From assembly GCA_017654935.2 (NCBI GenBank), contig CM065680.1:31226906-31290905 (forward strand): a stretch of DNA of 64,000 bases, read 5' to 3'. The stretch's first letter is position 1. Each line of letters begins with the position of its first letter. Position numbers and translations under genes: made by a program. Below are positions 11,336-23,300 of the stretch, in pieces. The stretch comes from Phymorhynchus buccinoides. Taxonomy: Eukaryota; Mollusca; Gastropoda; Neogastropoda; Raphitomidae. The notes beneath the pieces were generated by a model. That model made no database searches, was not told the DNA's origin, and worked only from the letters and a program-made list of their open reading frames with translations.

Positions 11336-12006
11336 CTTCTTCGATCGCTCAGTTTCCCGTCAATTTATGATTGCAGATGCGTCATGCTGCCGCTATGCGC
11401 CCAACTAAGAAATAGTTCGGCCCGACTTCGGCTGGAGGAAATCTTTTTTGAAAGTGTTTGTTAAAAAAACAAGCGCGAAATCGCAATAGTTTGTGGCACG
11501 CTGTCTATTTTTACCACTCCAATCATGAGTAAAGCAGAATATTATCTCTGCACCATTTCGTAACTTTTTATGTCTTTTGGAAAACATTTAAAACTATGTA
11601 TCCTACTTATACTCATCAAAAGAAGCACCGCATACTCGTCGTGTCTGTTGTAGTGTCTGTATTACGTATGTTTATTATTTTGTACGCTTTTAAAATACAT
11701 CATTTTAAAGAGCGGCCTCAATTAATTTTGAAGTGTAGCCTCGATTTGAAGTGCGACAATTTTGTCAAAATGTGCGACAATTTTGGAACGACAGACCGAC
11801 CGACAAAGTGAGTTATAGGTTTGTGGCTTGAGCCACAAACAAAAAGGCAGGTGAATGGACCGGTAAGGCAGAAAGATAGTAGATGACGGTAAGCAAAGGG
11901 AATAGGCAGAGTCAAAGAGAGTGACAGATTAGAGGCAGCTACAAGCACAGAACTTCAAGAAGGTGGGATTTATACAAAAGACCCCCCGGTATCCCCCACA
12001 AGGGGG
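11336..12006 (-). mobile_element. GAA-tailed SINE/LINE-derived repeat, interrupted copy
   Basis: Read on the minus strand, this has the block order seen best at 37121-37450: a CCCCTTGTGGGGGATACCGGGGGGTC-like start, TGCTTGTAGC, CTAATCTGTCACTCTC, the GCCGAAG..GGGC block and GCAGCATGACGCATCTGC before the GAA tail. About 370 bp of unrelated sequence (about 11466-11840) separates its two halves, so it carries a secondary insertion. Other copies lie at 28355-28600, 29411-29536, 48122-48330 and 59685-60305. Confidence 0.6.
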
Positions 12007-12730
12007 TATTAAACCAAAAAGGGTGGTTGAACACTTGCATCGTGGTGTAAGGGAGACAATCCTTTTCCTTGTCAGTGGTTTTATCTAAGCCAATGAACTG
12101 AGTACAGCCCCTTGATTACCATTGAAAAGTGACTGCAGCGCTAAAAAAATAATGTAAATAAAAGCAAATTTGGCAGAGAGAAATATAACGGGGGTGGGGG
12201 AGTCTGAACTGATTTAATCAGGGAGAGAAAGAGAGGGGCATCTCATTTGCAGAAGAAGGGGCAATAAACATGCCTAATTAAATTATTTTCTGCAACAGAA
12301 TAGCTGGCACACACAAAACACACACTTCTTTTTGCTTCAAACGTAACCATTTCTCTTATTTTTATTTTTCAGATTTTATTTTACACACAGCACATACTTA
12401 CACCTCTCTGCACTCAAACATGCTGTTTTTCTTATTACATCAAACCAAGTGACCGAAGGCTTAAATATCTCAGTTCATAGAATATTGGACTTATAATAAT
12501 GTTCAGCTTCAAATCTGTGCAAATCTTATTTTATTGAAGAAATATATTTCTCTTATAGTAAAGGTTGATTTTGATTCAATTAATAAAAGAAAACTTTCAG
12601 GCGACGCAAACTTTATGCATAGCTAATGCAAACATTACATACACTCCTAATCCTATCCCAATTTTTGGAAGTCATTATTGTGTGACTTCCAATCACACCA
12701 ACATTTCCTGTGTTCATGCGTCACTTGAAA
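12007..12730. other. no gene seen
   Basis: AT-rich stretch without a supportable ORF, RNA or element boundary. Confidence 0.45.
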
Positions 12731-13430
12731 AACCATACTTTTCGGGCTATGCGGCACACTTTATTATAAGGCGCGACCCCAAATTTTACACAAAATTCAG
12801 GTTTTGTTATTACATTTTCTTACTACAGACAAACCTCTATTTTAAGACTTCCAAAATGTCCGGGAAAAAAATCGGTCGTAAATTGGAGGGGTCGTATGAC
12901 GGAGGTTTTCACTGGCAGCCATAGAAAGAAAAAGTTCAGCACAGTTCATACTCTCTTCTTCATGCACACATACAATGACATATTAAAACTGGATTTGGGT
13001 CTTTCCAACTCCATAGGATTGTGCAATCGATGTATTACAGTTTCACTTCGCCGACTTCTGTTAATCACCTCCTCTCTCATCCAAAGTCAGTGGTTTTCTT
13101 TTTCAAAGTAAGTGGTTTTTGTGCTTTTCCTATGCTTTCCGCCATCTTTTCTACAACAAGGGAAGCGACTCCGCTTTCAGGCCCTTGACCGTGGTTGTTT
13201 CCCTTTGCTCGAAGTCTATGCAGACGACAACAACGGTCGTAAAAACCTAACAAAATGGCGGTCGAAAGTCGCGTTTTAGAGGAAGTCGTTTAAGAGAGGT
13301 CGTTTACATAGTAAAATGCATCCGTGCCAACAAATCCGGTCTCAAATGAGAGGTGGTCGCTTAACAGAGGGTCGTAAAATAGGGGTTTGTCTGTATTATT
13401 ATCAGTCATATTATAAGGCACAGGGTAGTC
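12731..13430. mobile_element. TATAAGGCG-family MITE, split by a younger insertion
   Basis: The halves at 12731-12825 and 13394-13430 join to match the reverse complement of the intact 170 bp MITE at 61022-61191. Shared blocks are TATAAGGCGCGAC, CAAAATTCAGGTTTTGTTA, TTTTCTTACTA and ATTATCAGTCATATTATAAGGC. The outer inverted repeat is decayed here. Confidence 0.75.
12826..13393. mobile_element. pogo/Tc1-like non-autonomous DNA transposon with TA duplication
   Basis: Begins CAGACAAACCTCTATTTTA and ends TAAAATAGGGGTTTGTCTG, an inverted repeat of about 24 bp with a few mismatches, and is flanked by TA on each side. Inside are repeats of the motif GGTCG..TTAAGAGAGGTCG. The length is 568 bp and no transposase frame is visible. 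Its insertion into the TATAAGGCG MITE is proven by comparison with the uninterrupted copy at 61022-61191. Confidence 0.8.
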
Positions 13431-13439
13431 TTCATTTTT

Positions 13440-15464
13440 TCATTATTATTCCAAATGAAAGTGGTTTCATCAATGGCAGGACTACAAATGGTCAAATATG
13501 CAAATGTTTTCAATCAAAATGGGTGGTACTGCAGTCGCCGTGGCTGCGCACTCTCTTGGGAGTGGGAGCAGCCCTAATTTCACAGAGACTGTCTCTGCCA
13601 GTAGAAAGCATAACCAATACCAATTCCGAAAGATTGACAAACCTCTAGATTATGGTTTCTAATTAAGCAGAAAAAAACACAAAAAACATAAGCGCCTTAA
13701 ATTTGACTATTAAAATACTAATAGTAAGAGAATATAATAACAAAAGCTGAATTTTGTATAAAATTTCGAGGGAGTGCAGTATAGTACAAAAAACATGATA
13801 GTTGTCTCTTAATCATTCACCAAGGCTGTTCTTCTACACACAACATAAGATTTACAAAATGAGCATGTCACAATATGACAAGTTGCAGAGTAGCACACCC
13901 TGGGCAAGCATTCCATTGAAGACACAGACTTAAGAATCAACAAGCATACAAAAGTGACCTGAACAAAGTAAACAGTTCAATCCTAAGGTCAAACCCCAAA
14001 CCCTCATTCATTTGCACACTTGCTGGTGGATTTTAGTAACTCAACCGATTTACTTATAACAACAAAAGCAACGGACACCTCTAACATGATGAAAGCTCTA
14101 CGAGCGGAAAGCTTGCTTCTACCTTGATCACCAAACCCAAACACTGGTGAGTTTTCCCCATTCTACCATTTTTGTCCCTCTAACAACAAAGTCTCCATTA
14201 AAAATTTTAAAAATGACCCCAACATTATCAAATTACAACAAAAAAACGAATTATTTGATCAATACCAAAGTCTTCTGTTTATTGCATTGCTTGTTTTCAC
14301 ACATTCAATTAATTATTTGTAAGACATTTTTCAGCAAAGTAAATCTGAAAGAATTCAGGATTTAATTAAACAATGCAGTATTGTGACTTAACCCTTTGCG
14401 AGGGACGAGGAGGGCGTGTGTGTACTCGTGCATGTTTATGTGTTTGTTTATTATTTTTCTTGTTGTTGTTGTTATTATTATTTACTTATTGTAAACACCT
14501 AGGGCATTCATTTGATTAGGCGCATAAATGTTCATAATAATAATAATAATAATAATCTTTCTTTAAAAGTTCACAGTCTTCAAGTAGATTTTCTTTGAGA
14601 TATTCAAATATAACTTTATTTGATACCAGCCTATACAGACCCTACTGACAACTTCTCATAAAAATTTGATTGATTAAAATCAATTAAAACAAAATCTAAC
14701 ATAAAAGAATCAAATATGCAAAAACTACTTTTTGGGCACAATACCACTGATATATATACCAAACCATATCAAGCAAGCTGTTCGATCAATAATATTTACA
14801 GGAGCATGATCTGTTACACTGTATCCTTACCAATGGGCAGACATGCAACAACACTCATTTGTATTTGCAGACAAACTTTAACAAAAAAATCTTTACAAAC
14901 ATCAAGCAAAAGATCTAAACCAAGATTTACAAAAATCTGTAATACCAACATTCACAAATACATGTTCAACTGTCTTCTTTTACACCCTTCACAATCAAAC
15001 AAGTTCAAACACATGATTTAGTGGATGTGTACTGCTCACATGCATTAAATAAATTGCACAATGTCAAATTCACAAAGTTTTTCAGATGAAAACAAATATC
15101 ATAAACAGCACAAAATCAAAGTTCAAAGTTCAACCACTTACAGTAAAAGAAACAAACTAAGCAAGATCAGAACATTAAAAAAATGTAATCGATAGCGTCA
15201 CATTCTATGCCACACATTACTGCCCGATTCCTTAGATACAGATGAACTGTGTCAAAGTCTATTACAAAATCTACATCAATATTTGGCGGTTCATAATATT
15301 CTTTAGGATTTTAGTAAACAATTGCAAATGTGCAAAGAGGATGCATGTTGTGTGCATTTGTGTATGCATTGTGTGTGTTTGTGTGTGTGCATATGTGAAT
15401 GTTGCCTGAAAATAAGCACATTCAGCACAATGAACTAAAAAAAACACAGGAAAACATAACAAGA
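13440..15464. other. AT-rich unassigned stretch
   Basis: About 2 kb without a credible ORF. It contains an AAT triplet run near 14537-14556 and a lone TTAACCCTTTGCGAG end at 14388, which resembles the terminus of the TTAACCCTTTCACCGCC elements but has no partner. It could include downstream UTR of VPS25, whose stop codon is at 17097 on the minus strand, but nothing shows this directly. Confidence 0.4.
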
Positions 15465-15618
15465 GGCGAAGCCTTCAAGGCTCACTCGAACAGGAACATG
15501 TGGGACAACAACAAACAAAGATTGAGGGGGGTGTCTAAAGCACAAGATTGCCAATAAAATGTTAAAGTACAAATGAAACTATCATTAATGGATACAACTA
15601 AAAATTTAAAAGAGTGCC

Positions 15619-15690
15619 CGTGCTGAGAATCGGACCCGGAACCATTGGCATGACAGACAGACACTCTACCAATGAGCTATCGAGGCTTTC
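15619..15690 (-). pseudogene. tRNA-like sequence within repeat
   Basis: Minus-strand sequence with an A-box-like TAGCTCATTGGTAGAG and a B-box-like GGGTCCGATTC. The acceptor and anticodon stems do not pair well, so this is a tRNA-derived relic. The twin copy is at 41731-41803. Confidence 0.6.
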
Positions 15691-15748
15691 AGTGTTGATG
15701 AGTTTCTTAACTCATGTTGCCTGTTGAATACTCTCTAACCCACTAATC

Positions 15749-16697
15749 TTCTTCTTCTTCAGCGTTCGATGTAACTGGCAGCGTCAGACTTTCAAATTGG
15801 TCGCCATGACAAAGTCCACTGTCTTCTCCAGGTCGGTGCGGCTGCCCCAAAGCTACACCCCCCCTGGCCAGGTTTGGCGTCGTAGAGCATCATGTGTTGT
15901 GCAGTGTTGTAGTATGTGTTCAGGTGTCTGGGATCCTGAACAACATGGACATTCATCGGTATGGGTGATTTTGAGTCGGTTGAGGTGGCTCAGCACTGCA
16001 GTGGCCAGTCCTCAGCCGGAAGAGGGTTGTTTGCTGGTGTCTGTTGAGCTGGTGGATTGTATCAACACCACTGTCTTCACCCTGCCTTCTCTTCCACTGG
16101 GACCGGTAGTGGTTGTGGATGATTGTTTTTGCTTCTCTGTAGGTCACTGGATGGCTGAACTGCTCCATTCTGCTGCCTGCTTTGGAGAGAGCGTCAGCCT
16201 TCTCGTTTCCAGTGATCCCACAGTGAGATGGTACCCATTGAAGTGTGACAGAGGACTGTTTTGAGAGATCATGGAGGGTTTTCTTGATGCTCTTCAGGTC
16301 TTGTTCACTTCTGGTGCTTTGGAGTGCCTGAAGCAGAGATCTGCAGTCAGTGAAGAAGACCACTTTCGGTGGCGGGTTGGCAGACTTTGCAATGATCTTG
16401 GTTGCATGTTTCAGAGCTGATGTTTCAGCTCGGTAATTTGAAGAGATTCTTCCTGTTGGGAAGGCCTTGGGAATCAGTGTTCCATCTGTTTTCCTAATGA
16501 AGATGCCCGCCCCTCCGTTCTTGACTGCTCCTTCTGAGGATCCATCAGTGAAAACATGACTCCACTCACTGGGGTGGTACTGGTTCTCAATCATCTCCAT
16601 TGCCAAAGCTTTCTGGAGGTAGGGGGCTTGACAGTCCTTCTTTTCTATACCAGGAACTTCAGTGATGATTGAGATCCCTTCCAGGAGGTTTTCTGGT
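15749..16697 (-). mobile_element. 5'-truncated LINE with RNase H domain (I/Nimb-like)
   Basis: The minus-strand frame of about 249 codons (16702-15953) encodes an RNase H fold: VFTDGSSEG with the first Asp, a YRAETSALKHA helix with the Glu, VVFFTDCRSLLQAL with the second Asp, and WVPSHCGITGNEKADALSK with the closing His/Asp region. A frameshift near 15960 then leads into a CPCC..HILQHC zinc-knuckle tail. The 3' end is a GAA-type tail (TCTTCTTCTTC in plus sense at 15749). The element is flanked by a 12 bp target duplication ACCCACTAATCT (15737-15748 and 16697-16708), so it is a genuine target-primed insertion. RT and endonuclease are missing through 5' truncation. Confidence 0.9.
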
Positions 16698-17096
16698 TTC
16701 ACCCACTAATCTAAAATGTTATATATTTGTTATCTGTTTACAGTGTTGTTTTAAGTATTTAATTATTCAAATCATTATTGTTTGAAAGCTTGCATAGACA
16801 TCTATATGTGTGCAAAGTTTGAACAATGTATGCCTTCTATTTCCCGAGAAAATGCCAACATTAAAGTTTGGAGATTAGACCACGGACGCAACACACACAT
16901 ACATACACACATACATACACACAACCGAACAACTATCATACTGAGCCAAAAATGAACAAAGCAGCACAATTCCTTTAACCCCAATCACTCTCAAAGGCGT
17001 CGTGTGTCACAAACACCACAGCACGCATACCCAGCTATTCAGTATAATGTACAGCGAAAAGGAAAGTTGTCTCTAGCACTGATCAACAGTTTATTA

Positions 17097-17197
17097 TCAG
17101 AAGAACTTCACGCCTTCATCCATGACCGCTGCTTTGCCTGCCACTTCCAGGGTTTTCAACGCTCTCACCAACAACCATCTCTCCATCCCATAGAATT
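17097..17197 (-). CDS. VPS25: VPS25 exon 6 (terminal)
   Basis: Encodes (E)FYGMERWLLVRALKTLE to DEGVKFF, then TGA. Acceptor GTTTTGCAG. An AATAAA is only a few bases after the stop (17095-17090), so the true poly(A) site may be further down. A pogo-like MITE ends 18 bp upstream of the acceptor AG. Confidence 0.95.
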
Positions 17198-19633
17198 CTG
17201 CAAAACATCAATGATACAGTGAAACCTCCCTTATAAGACCTTCAAAAATCATCCAAAATGAGGTCTTATAAGGGAGGGGTCTTATAAGGGAGGTAATTTT
17301 AATGCTTACAAAGAAGGGCAATGTCTCAGAGAAGTAGGTCTTATGTGGGAGGGAGTCTTATAATGGGAGGTCTTATAAGGGAGGTTCCACTGTATCATTT
17401 TAAATCCACTGAATAACTTTAATAACAATTTTTTTTTAAACCACACAAGATGGCAAGCTATTCAGATGTACTCATAGAAGACATGTACCTCTACGAAAGC
17501 ACATTTATATGACTTGCCATTTGGATACTCCAAGATTTGAGTGTCCCTAACACAATATTAACAATATTATGCGCTGTCATCAGAAATTGGTCTAATTAAT
17601 TGGGAACACGTTTAATTTTATATGGCTTACTATTTGTGTTGATTTAGTGCTGATTCTCAGATTTTTTTCAAAAAGGGGCTTTCCAAAAAAACCTACAGTG
17701 CCCAAAAAAAAAAGGAAAGTTACAAGGAGATAAATCAGTAACTCAATCAAAAAGGAAAAAATACTCATATAAAAAAAGCATGACTTTTTTTTCTGTCTAT
17801 TCTGGAAATGGAACATCATTTACAGATTGGATTGTAGAGGGGAACTATTGGTTTTTTTTCCTTTTACTATCTTTTCTGTTTTTGGTGTTTATGACGATAA
17901 AGGTGCATTCGCCGAAATATCCAGTTTTTTTGTTGTGTCTCTTGTAAAAAACAACATCACTTCACACTTGTTGTGTGCTTGTTTGTTTGTTGCTGGAAAT
18001 TACACTCTTTTTTTTTTAATTGCATGATTTAATAAAAATAAAAATAACAAAAAAATAAAATATATTTTATACATAAAATGTGGCTCTTAATCTAAGTATT
18101 TTTACGACGGAATGTCTTATTTCAACCAATTGAAGCCAGGAATGAAAATGTATGTGGTGCTGACAGGGATATAACATGCAAAAACCCTATCCTTTAAAAT
18201 CTACTTTTCCCCAATGAACTTTAATTTTTTTTAAAATAAAAATAAAAAGAACCCACACACTGAAAGTTATCTACACAATTATTCAAACTACCAAAGATGG
18301 GAATGACAGGGATCACGCTAGACTTTTTGAAAGTGTGTTCAACTTATGCAAAGTCGGCCCCAAAATGCGTAAATCAGTTTGGCGGCTTAAACTCTCGCAA
18401 GTTCTCGTCGGTATTCAATGAATGAGATTAACGCGATTGATTGGTTGATCAGTTTGTGTAGCCTAGACAACAGGTTTTGCAGACGACGAACGCCATGCCC
18501 GCAGCGATCGATGAAAATAGCAGGCTGTTCTGCAAATGTGCGGGAGTCGGCCCGCATTAAGACTCGATTATCATGGGAAGGAACAGATTTTCGGGGGATT
18601 GTACCAATCCCGCGCTCTAGAATCAGCTCTGGCACTTGCATTGAGACAAAACGGATTCTGTTTTACGATCCTGCCGATCAGATACTGTAGGGCCTAGGGT
18701 TGCGGGCAGAACTTTTTTGCGTGTGTGTTACGCGTAAATGCTCTGAAAACGCGTCAGCTACTTTCAAAATGCATCAAATACGCAGAAAACGTGTGTTAAC
18801 GCGATCCCTGGAATGATTTGTAAACAACAACAAAAAATTAATCCTAAAAATGCATGACTAGTTGGGCAATACCTTGATTGGTTGTGCTGTCGCCTTCAGT
18901 GAGCTCATAAAACGTGCAGACAGTGTTGTTCATGCCATTGGATGACACCTGACACATACAAAACATTATTTTGCAGTTTACTACACATTATAAAAAGGGG
19001 ATACACATAAAGCAGACAAAAATTAAGTGAGATCGATGGGGTAGGCAACCATAGGTAAAGGTTAACGTGGATATAAAGAGTCATGCTTCCTTAACCTTAC
19101 TAAATTGTACGCTTCCTTATTTTCCAAAATGTAATTGCTTAAGATCTGTCATTTCATCCAAAATATCTTCTAAATGTTGTTTCTGAACTATTTATTTCTT
19201 TTCTACCTGGTTTCATTTAAATCATTTCTATTCTTCTCTGTCTCTGTATGTAGTAACAATAATAACAACGTATTAGAACAAATGTTGACAAAACCATAAT
19301 TATTGGCATAGCTACACCACAAACCAATAACTGAAAAGTGGCAACAAAAACATTGATCTTTATTTTTTTTACAGTACTTGATCATACCTAGTACAGCACA
19401 TAAATGACAAGATAAACCATAAGTCCAAAGTATTTGGTATTTGTAATTTGGTACTTTATAGTCACAGAGGCGTCTGTGAAAATCAGGTTGCTCCCATCAG
19501 GTTGCTTTTTCTTTTTTTGCATGCATTTTTGGTGTGACTGATGAGGAAGGAAAGGAGGGTGGGGTGGGGTATATTTTGACCAAATGACATTTTCGTTGCC
19601 ACTGGGTTTAACGTGAGCTAAGTGCATGGGCAC

Positions 19634-19667
<34 letters not shown>

Positions 19668-20281
19668 TCCACGTTCAGACCGTAAGGTGAGAGTGAGAGT
19701 AAGGTGAGAGTGCAAAGTGAGAGGAAAAATCCCCTGTACCCAAGTTCGAACTCGGGTTTACTTGATACAAGGCGAACGCGTTACCTCTGTGCCACTCTAC
19801 ACCACTAGTGTATTCTTTTGTAAGGTAACATTAACAGCCTACCCATATTTACTGCTAGATTTATACTAATCCTTTTAACTGTTAGTTCAACTAACTAACT
19901 AACCCATGAATAAATCAGTTTGCCCCACTCATCTGGAGTACGCCACATGACCAGGCACTGTTTGCGCAGCTTGTCTTGCCATTCTATATGACCTGCAGTT
20001 ATAGAAAAAAAGTGTTTCACGCAACAACAACAACATACAGTATTTATAAGGCACTGAATCTTGAAAGAAATCAAATCAAAGCGCGCACACACGTTAGCAT
20101 TCATAACGCATTCAAACAAAAACGCAATACAAAGCGAACGCATATGGATAACATAAATGGAATACAGCAGAAACAGACCACAAGAGAGAGAAGAGAAAGA
20201 GATGGATAACATAAATGGAATACAGCAGAAACAGACCTAATGGCAAGAGAGAGAAGAGAAAGAGAGCGGAGCTTTAATGAC

Positions 20282-20337
<56 letters not shown>

Positions 20338-23300
20338 ACAGGTGGGTTTTGAGGTTAGCTTTTTGAAAGCAATTTCGAGCAAGTACATTTGATCAAAGTG
20401 GGGTCGAAATTTGATTTCCCAAAGTCATTGAAATCGCTGATGGAGGGAGAGAGGAAGTTTGTTCCTCTGTGGAAGCGCCTGCCACTCAGCCTGCAGCATC
20501 TGGGAGGTTGGTCCTGAGACAGCAAAAAGACTGCATGCTGCGCCGACCAACAGTTGAAAGCCACCTTTTCTTATACCTAGGGATCTGGAAAGAAAGAGGG
20601 TCAGAAACTGAACATAAAGTGCGAGCTGGCGTATAGATGGAAATATTGTTGCAGAGGTAGGATGGAGCAGCTTTATGGACACACACATACCACGTTGCTT
20701 GTTATGCACACATACAGTATACACAACCATACTACAAAAAACCCAGTAAACATGAAATTTATTATGATCTTCAGGAACAAGCATCATGTAGCTGAGTTTC
20801 ATATCCAAAACAAAACAAGCAGTATACGTGCAATGTTTATATATATATATATTTATATACTAAGAAATATATATTACCTGTTTTCTATATATCCTTAACT
20901 TTTTGTACAGTATAAAGATAAATCATGATTGGTTTGCTTACAAACACATCAAGTGGAATCTTTCTAATTCGTTTCTTCTCTTTGTGGGTGTTAATAGACT
21001 TGACCCATCTTCAAAGTTCAAGGCTAAGAATGAAACAAATTTTGGTTGCTTTTCTAAGGTACTTTTCAAGTCAATAACTAACTAATTTTCAGCTCCCCCC
21101 TCCCTCCTCCTTCGTCCTCTGCATGTACCCCTCCCCCCAAACACACACACACACTGACACGAACACAGTCAAAGAATGACACCGTAACACAGAAAGAAAG
21201 CATCTACAGTCATACCTCGTTTCTTCAACTCGTCAAGTATGGTGTAAATGGCATCAAGTGACAGCTTTCCTGATGTTCAATAAGGAAAATGAATTTGCCA
21301 ACAAATAAATGAAAGCTACATAAAACGAATGGTCTCACACCAAGCATTTCCTAAGTATGTACAGCTCACTAAACTAGTTTTAGTGAAAATTTGATACTGA
21401 ATTACATTCTGTAACAAAAACATTCCTTGTAATGTTATTTGCTTCAAAATAAACCTGTCCCTCCTAGCTAAGCCGGCTAGGATTAGAAATTTGCTTTCAA
21501 ATGTTTGGTTTTCTTTCTGTATTGATTACAGTTCTTTTTAAATAACAAAATTCTGACACAACTCAACCAAACTAAAGTTATGTGTGGTGTGGTGTGGTGT
21601 GGTGTGAGGTAGTGTGGTGTGGTGTGGTGTGGTGTGATGTAGTGTGGTGTGGTGTGGTGTGGTGTGAGGTAGTGTGGTGTGGTGTGGTGTGGTAGTGAGC
21701 TAGCGTAATATTACTGTACTGTATACTGTTTTAATTCTGATATTGTGTTCTTTTGTTTAGGTTCTGTAGTTGAAAATATGAAAAACAAGGACAATAAAAA
21801 ATGTGGTTTGGAATTGAGACGAAATAGAGGAGAGAAGATTTTAATTAAAGTCTGGTAATGTCAACAAAAAACAAAAAAGCAAAAAAATACTGTACATGCA
21901 ACCTTAGTTAATGCCGAAAAGCACACCTAATGTCCATATGTATGGACATGTAGTGTCTTATTTACTATTATTGCCAAAAATAACAAAGCTTTTGCACATT
22001 TTGCATATTTTGTACTCTCTCTCTCACTCACTCACTCACACACACAAACACAGATACAAGTAACAGTAAGAGAAAATTATAATCTGGCCTTACATAAAAT
22101 CTTATAAACTGAATTTAAAATAAAAAAATTTAAGCAGTTATTTTATTTTCTTTAAATCAAATATGGTTGGCATTACATTAATATTTCAGAGGAAGCAAGG
22201 ATACGGCTAATCACTTTGTTGCAGAACAAGGGGGAGCTCTGAGCTTCAGTGACATCTAAGCTGTAGGTTTTCGTGTGACGCTGATAGGCTAGCACCAAAG
22301 AACACCATGCCTCCAGCTGCTTCTTGCGGGTTTCAAGGTTTGGCTGAATTCTGTTAAAAAAGAACAGCAATCAGAGAAAGCAGGATTTTAAAAATAAAAT
22401 AGTTTTTTTTTTAAACACGCTAAATCTCCAAAATACAGTATGCATATCTTATAAATGAAATATTGAACAATGACTTCTAAACATTAATTTATTCAAGCCA
22501 GATTACCTGTGATGATAATGACACTAGTTAGCCAAAACAAAAGTGTCACACTTTTGCTTGTCTGTAAGTGTAACTAGAAGAAATTAAGTAACATGAAATG
22601 TCTTGTCAATCTACCAAGTCACAAACGCGCATGCACGCATACACACACACATAACACTGACAAGATTCCCTGTCTTTCAGAAATAAAAATCTCTCTGGAA
22701 GCCTGGTCCAAGGAATGGGACATGAAAATCAATTCCAAGAAGTGTTTCATCCTTAGCGTAAGACAGAGATCGTCTTTCTTCTACCAACTAGAGTCACATT
22801 CTGCAGCAAGTGGAAACCTACCGCTACCTCGGTGTGGAATTCAGCTGCCATTTAACTTGGTCTGCACATATCAGCAAGGTCATCAAGAAAGCAAACGCTA
22901 GACTGGGTATGCTCCGCAGGAACCTCTGCTTCTGCCTTGAATCCTGCAGAAAAGCAGCGTACATATCGCTTGTAAGGTCCCTCTTTGAATACAGCACCAC
23001 ACACTCAATGTGAAATCGATATGCTAGAACAGTAGAAGACATTCAACGCAGGGCAGCCAGATTCATCAAAGGAGACTACCGATCCCGTAACCCAGAATGT
23101 GTCACAGCCATGCTGAATGACCTTAATCAGCCACCACTACAGGAGAGAAGAAAACTGTAACAGCGGCTCACATTCCTGTTCACGGTCGTTGAAGGATACC
23201 TCCCCGGCATTGAGGCTGTAAAATACCTGACATCAGTACGAAATAAGCGCCGCATCAGACCAACAAAGCAGGAAAACCAGGAGAGCAAGAATCCAGTGGA

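Larger units (their letters stand above)
15465..16962 (-). repeat. tRNA-containing dispersed repeat, split by a LINE
   Basis: The outer parts (15465-15748 and 16698-16962) match, on the minus strand, the continuous repeat at 41396-41965. Shared blocks include GGTCTAATCTCCAAAC, TTTTCTCGGGAAATAGAAG, CAAGCTTTCAAACAATAATG, the tRNA-like head and GTGAGCCTTGAAGGC. The intervening 949 bp is a younger LINE insertion. Confidence 0.8.

Noticed and set aside
16802..16984. Candidate small minus-strand ORF near the VPS25 3' end
   Set aside because: It falls in the dispersed repeat that also occurs at 41396 and does not retain the frame there.
18418..18690. 90-codon frame in VPS25 intron 5
   Set aside because: It lies inside the hAT-like MITE, is matched by an equally long antisense frame, and shows no domain.
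21577..21692. CRISPR-like array of GGTGT units
   Set aside because: It is a simple pentanucleotide satellite without unique spacers, in the intron of a eukaryotic gene.
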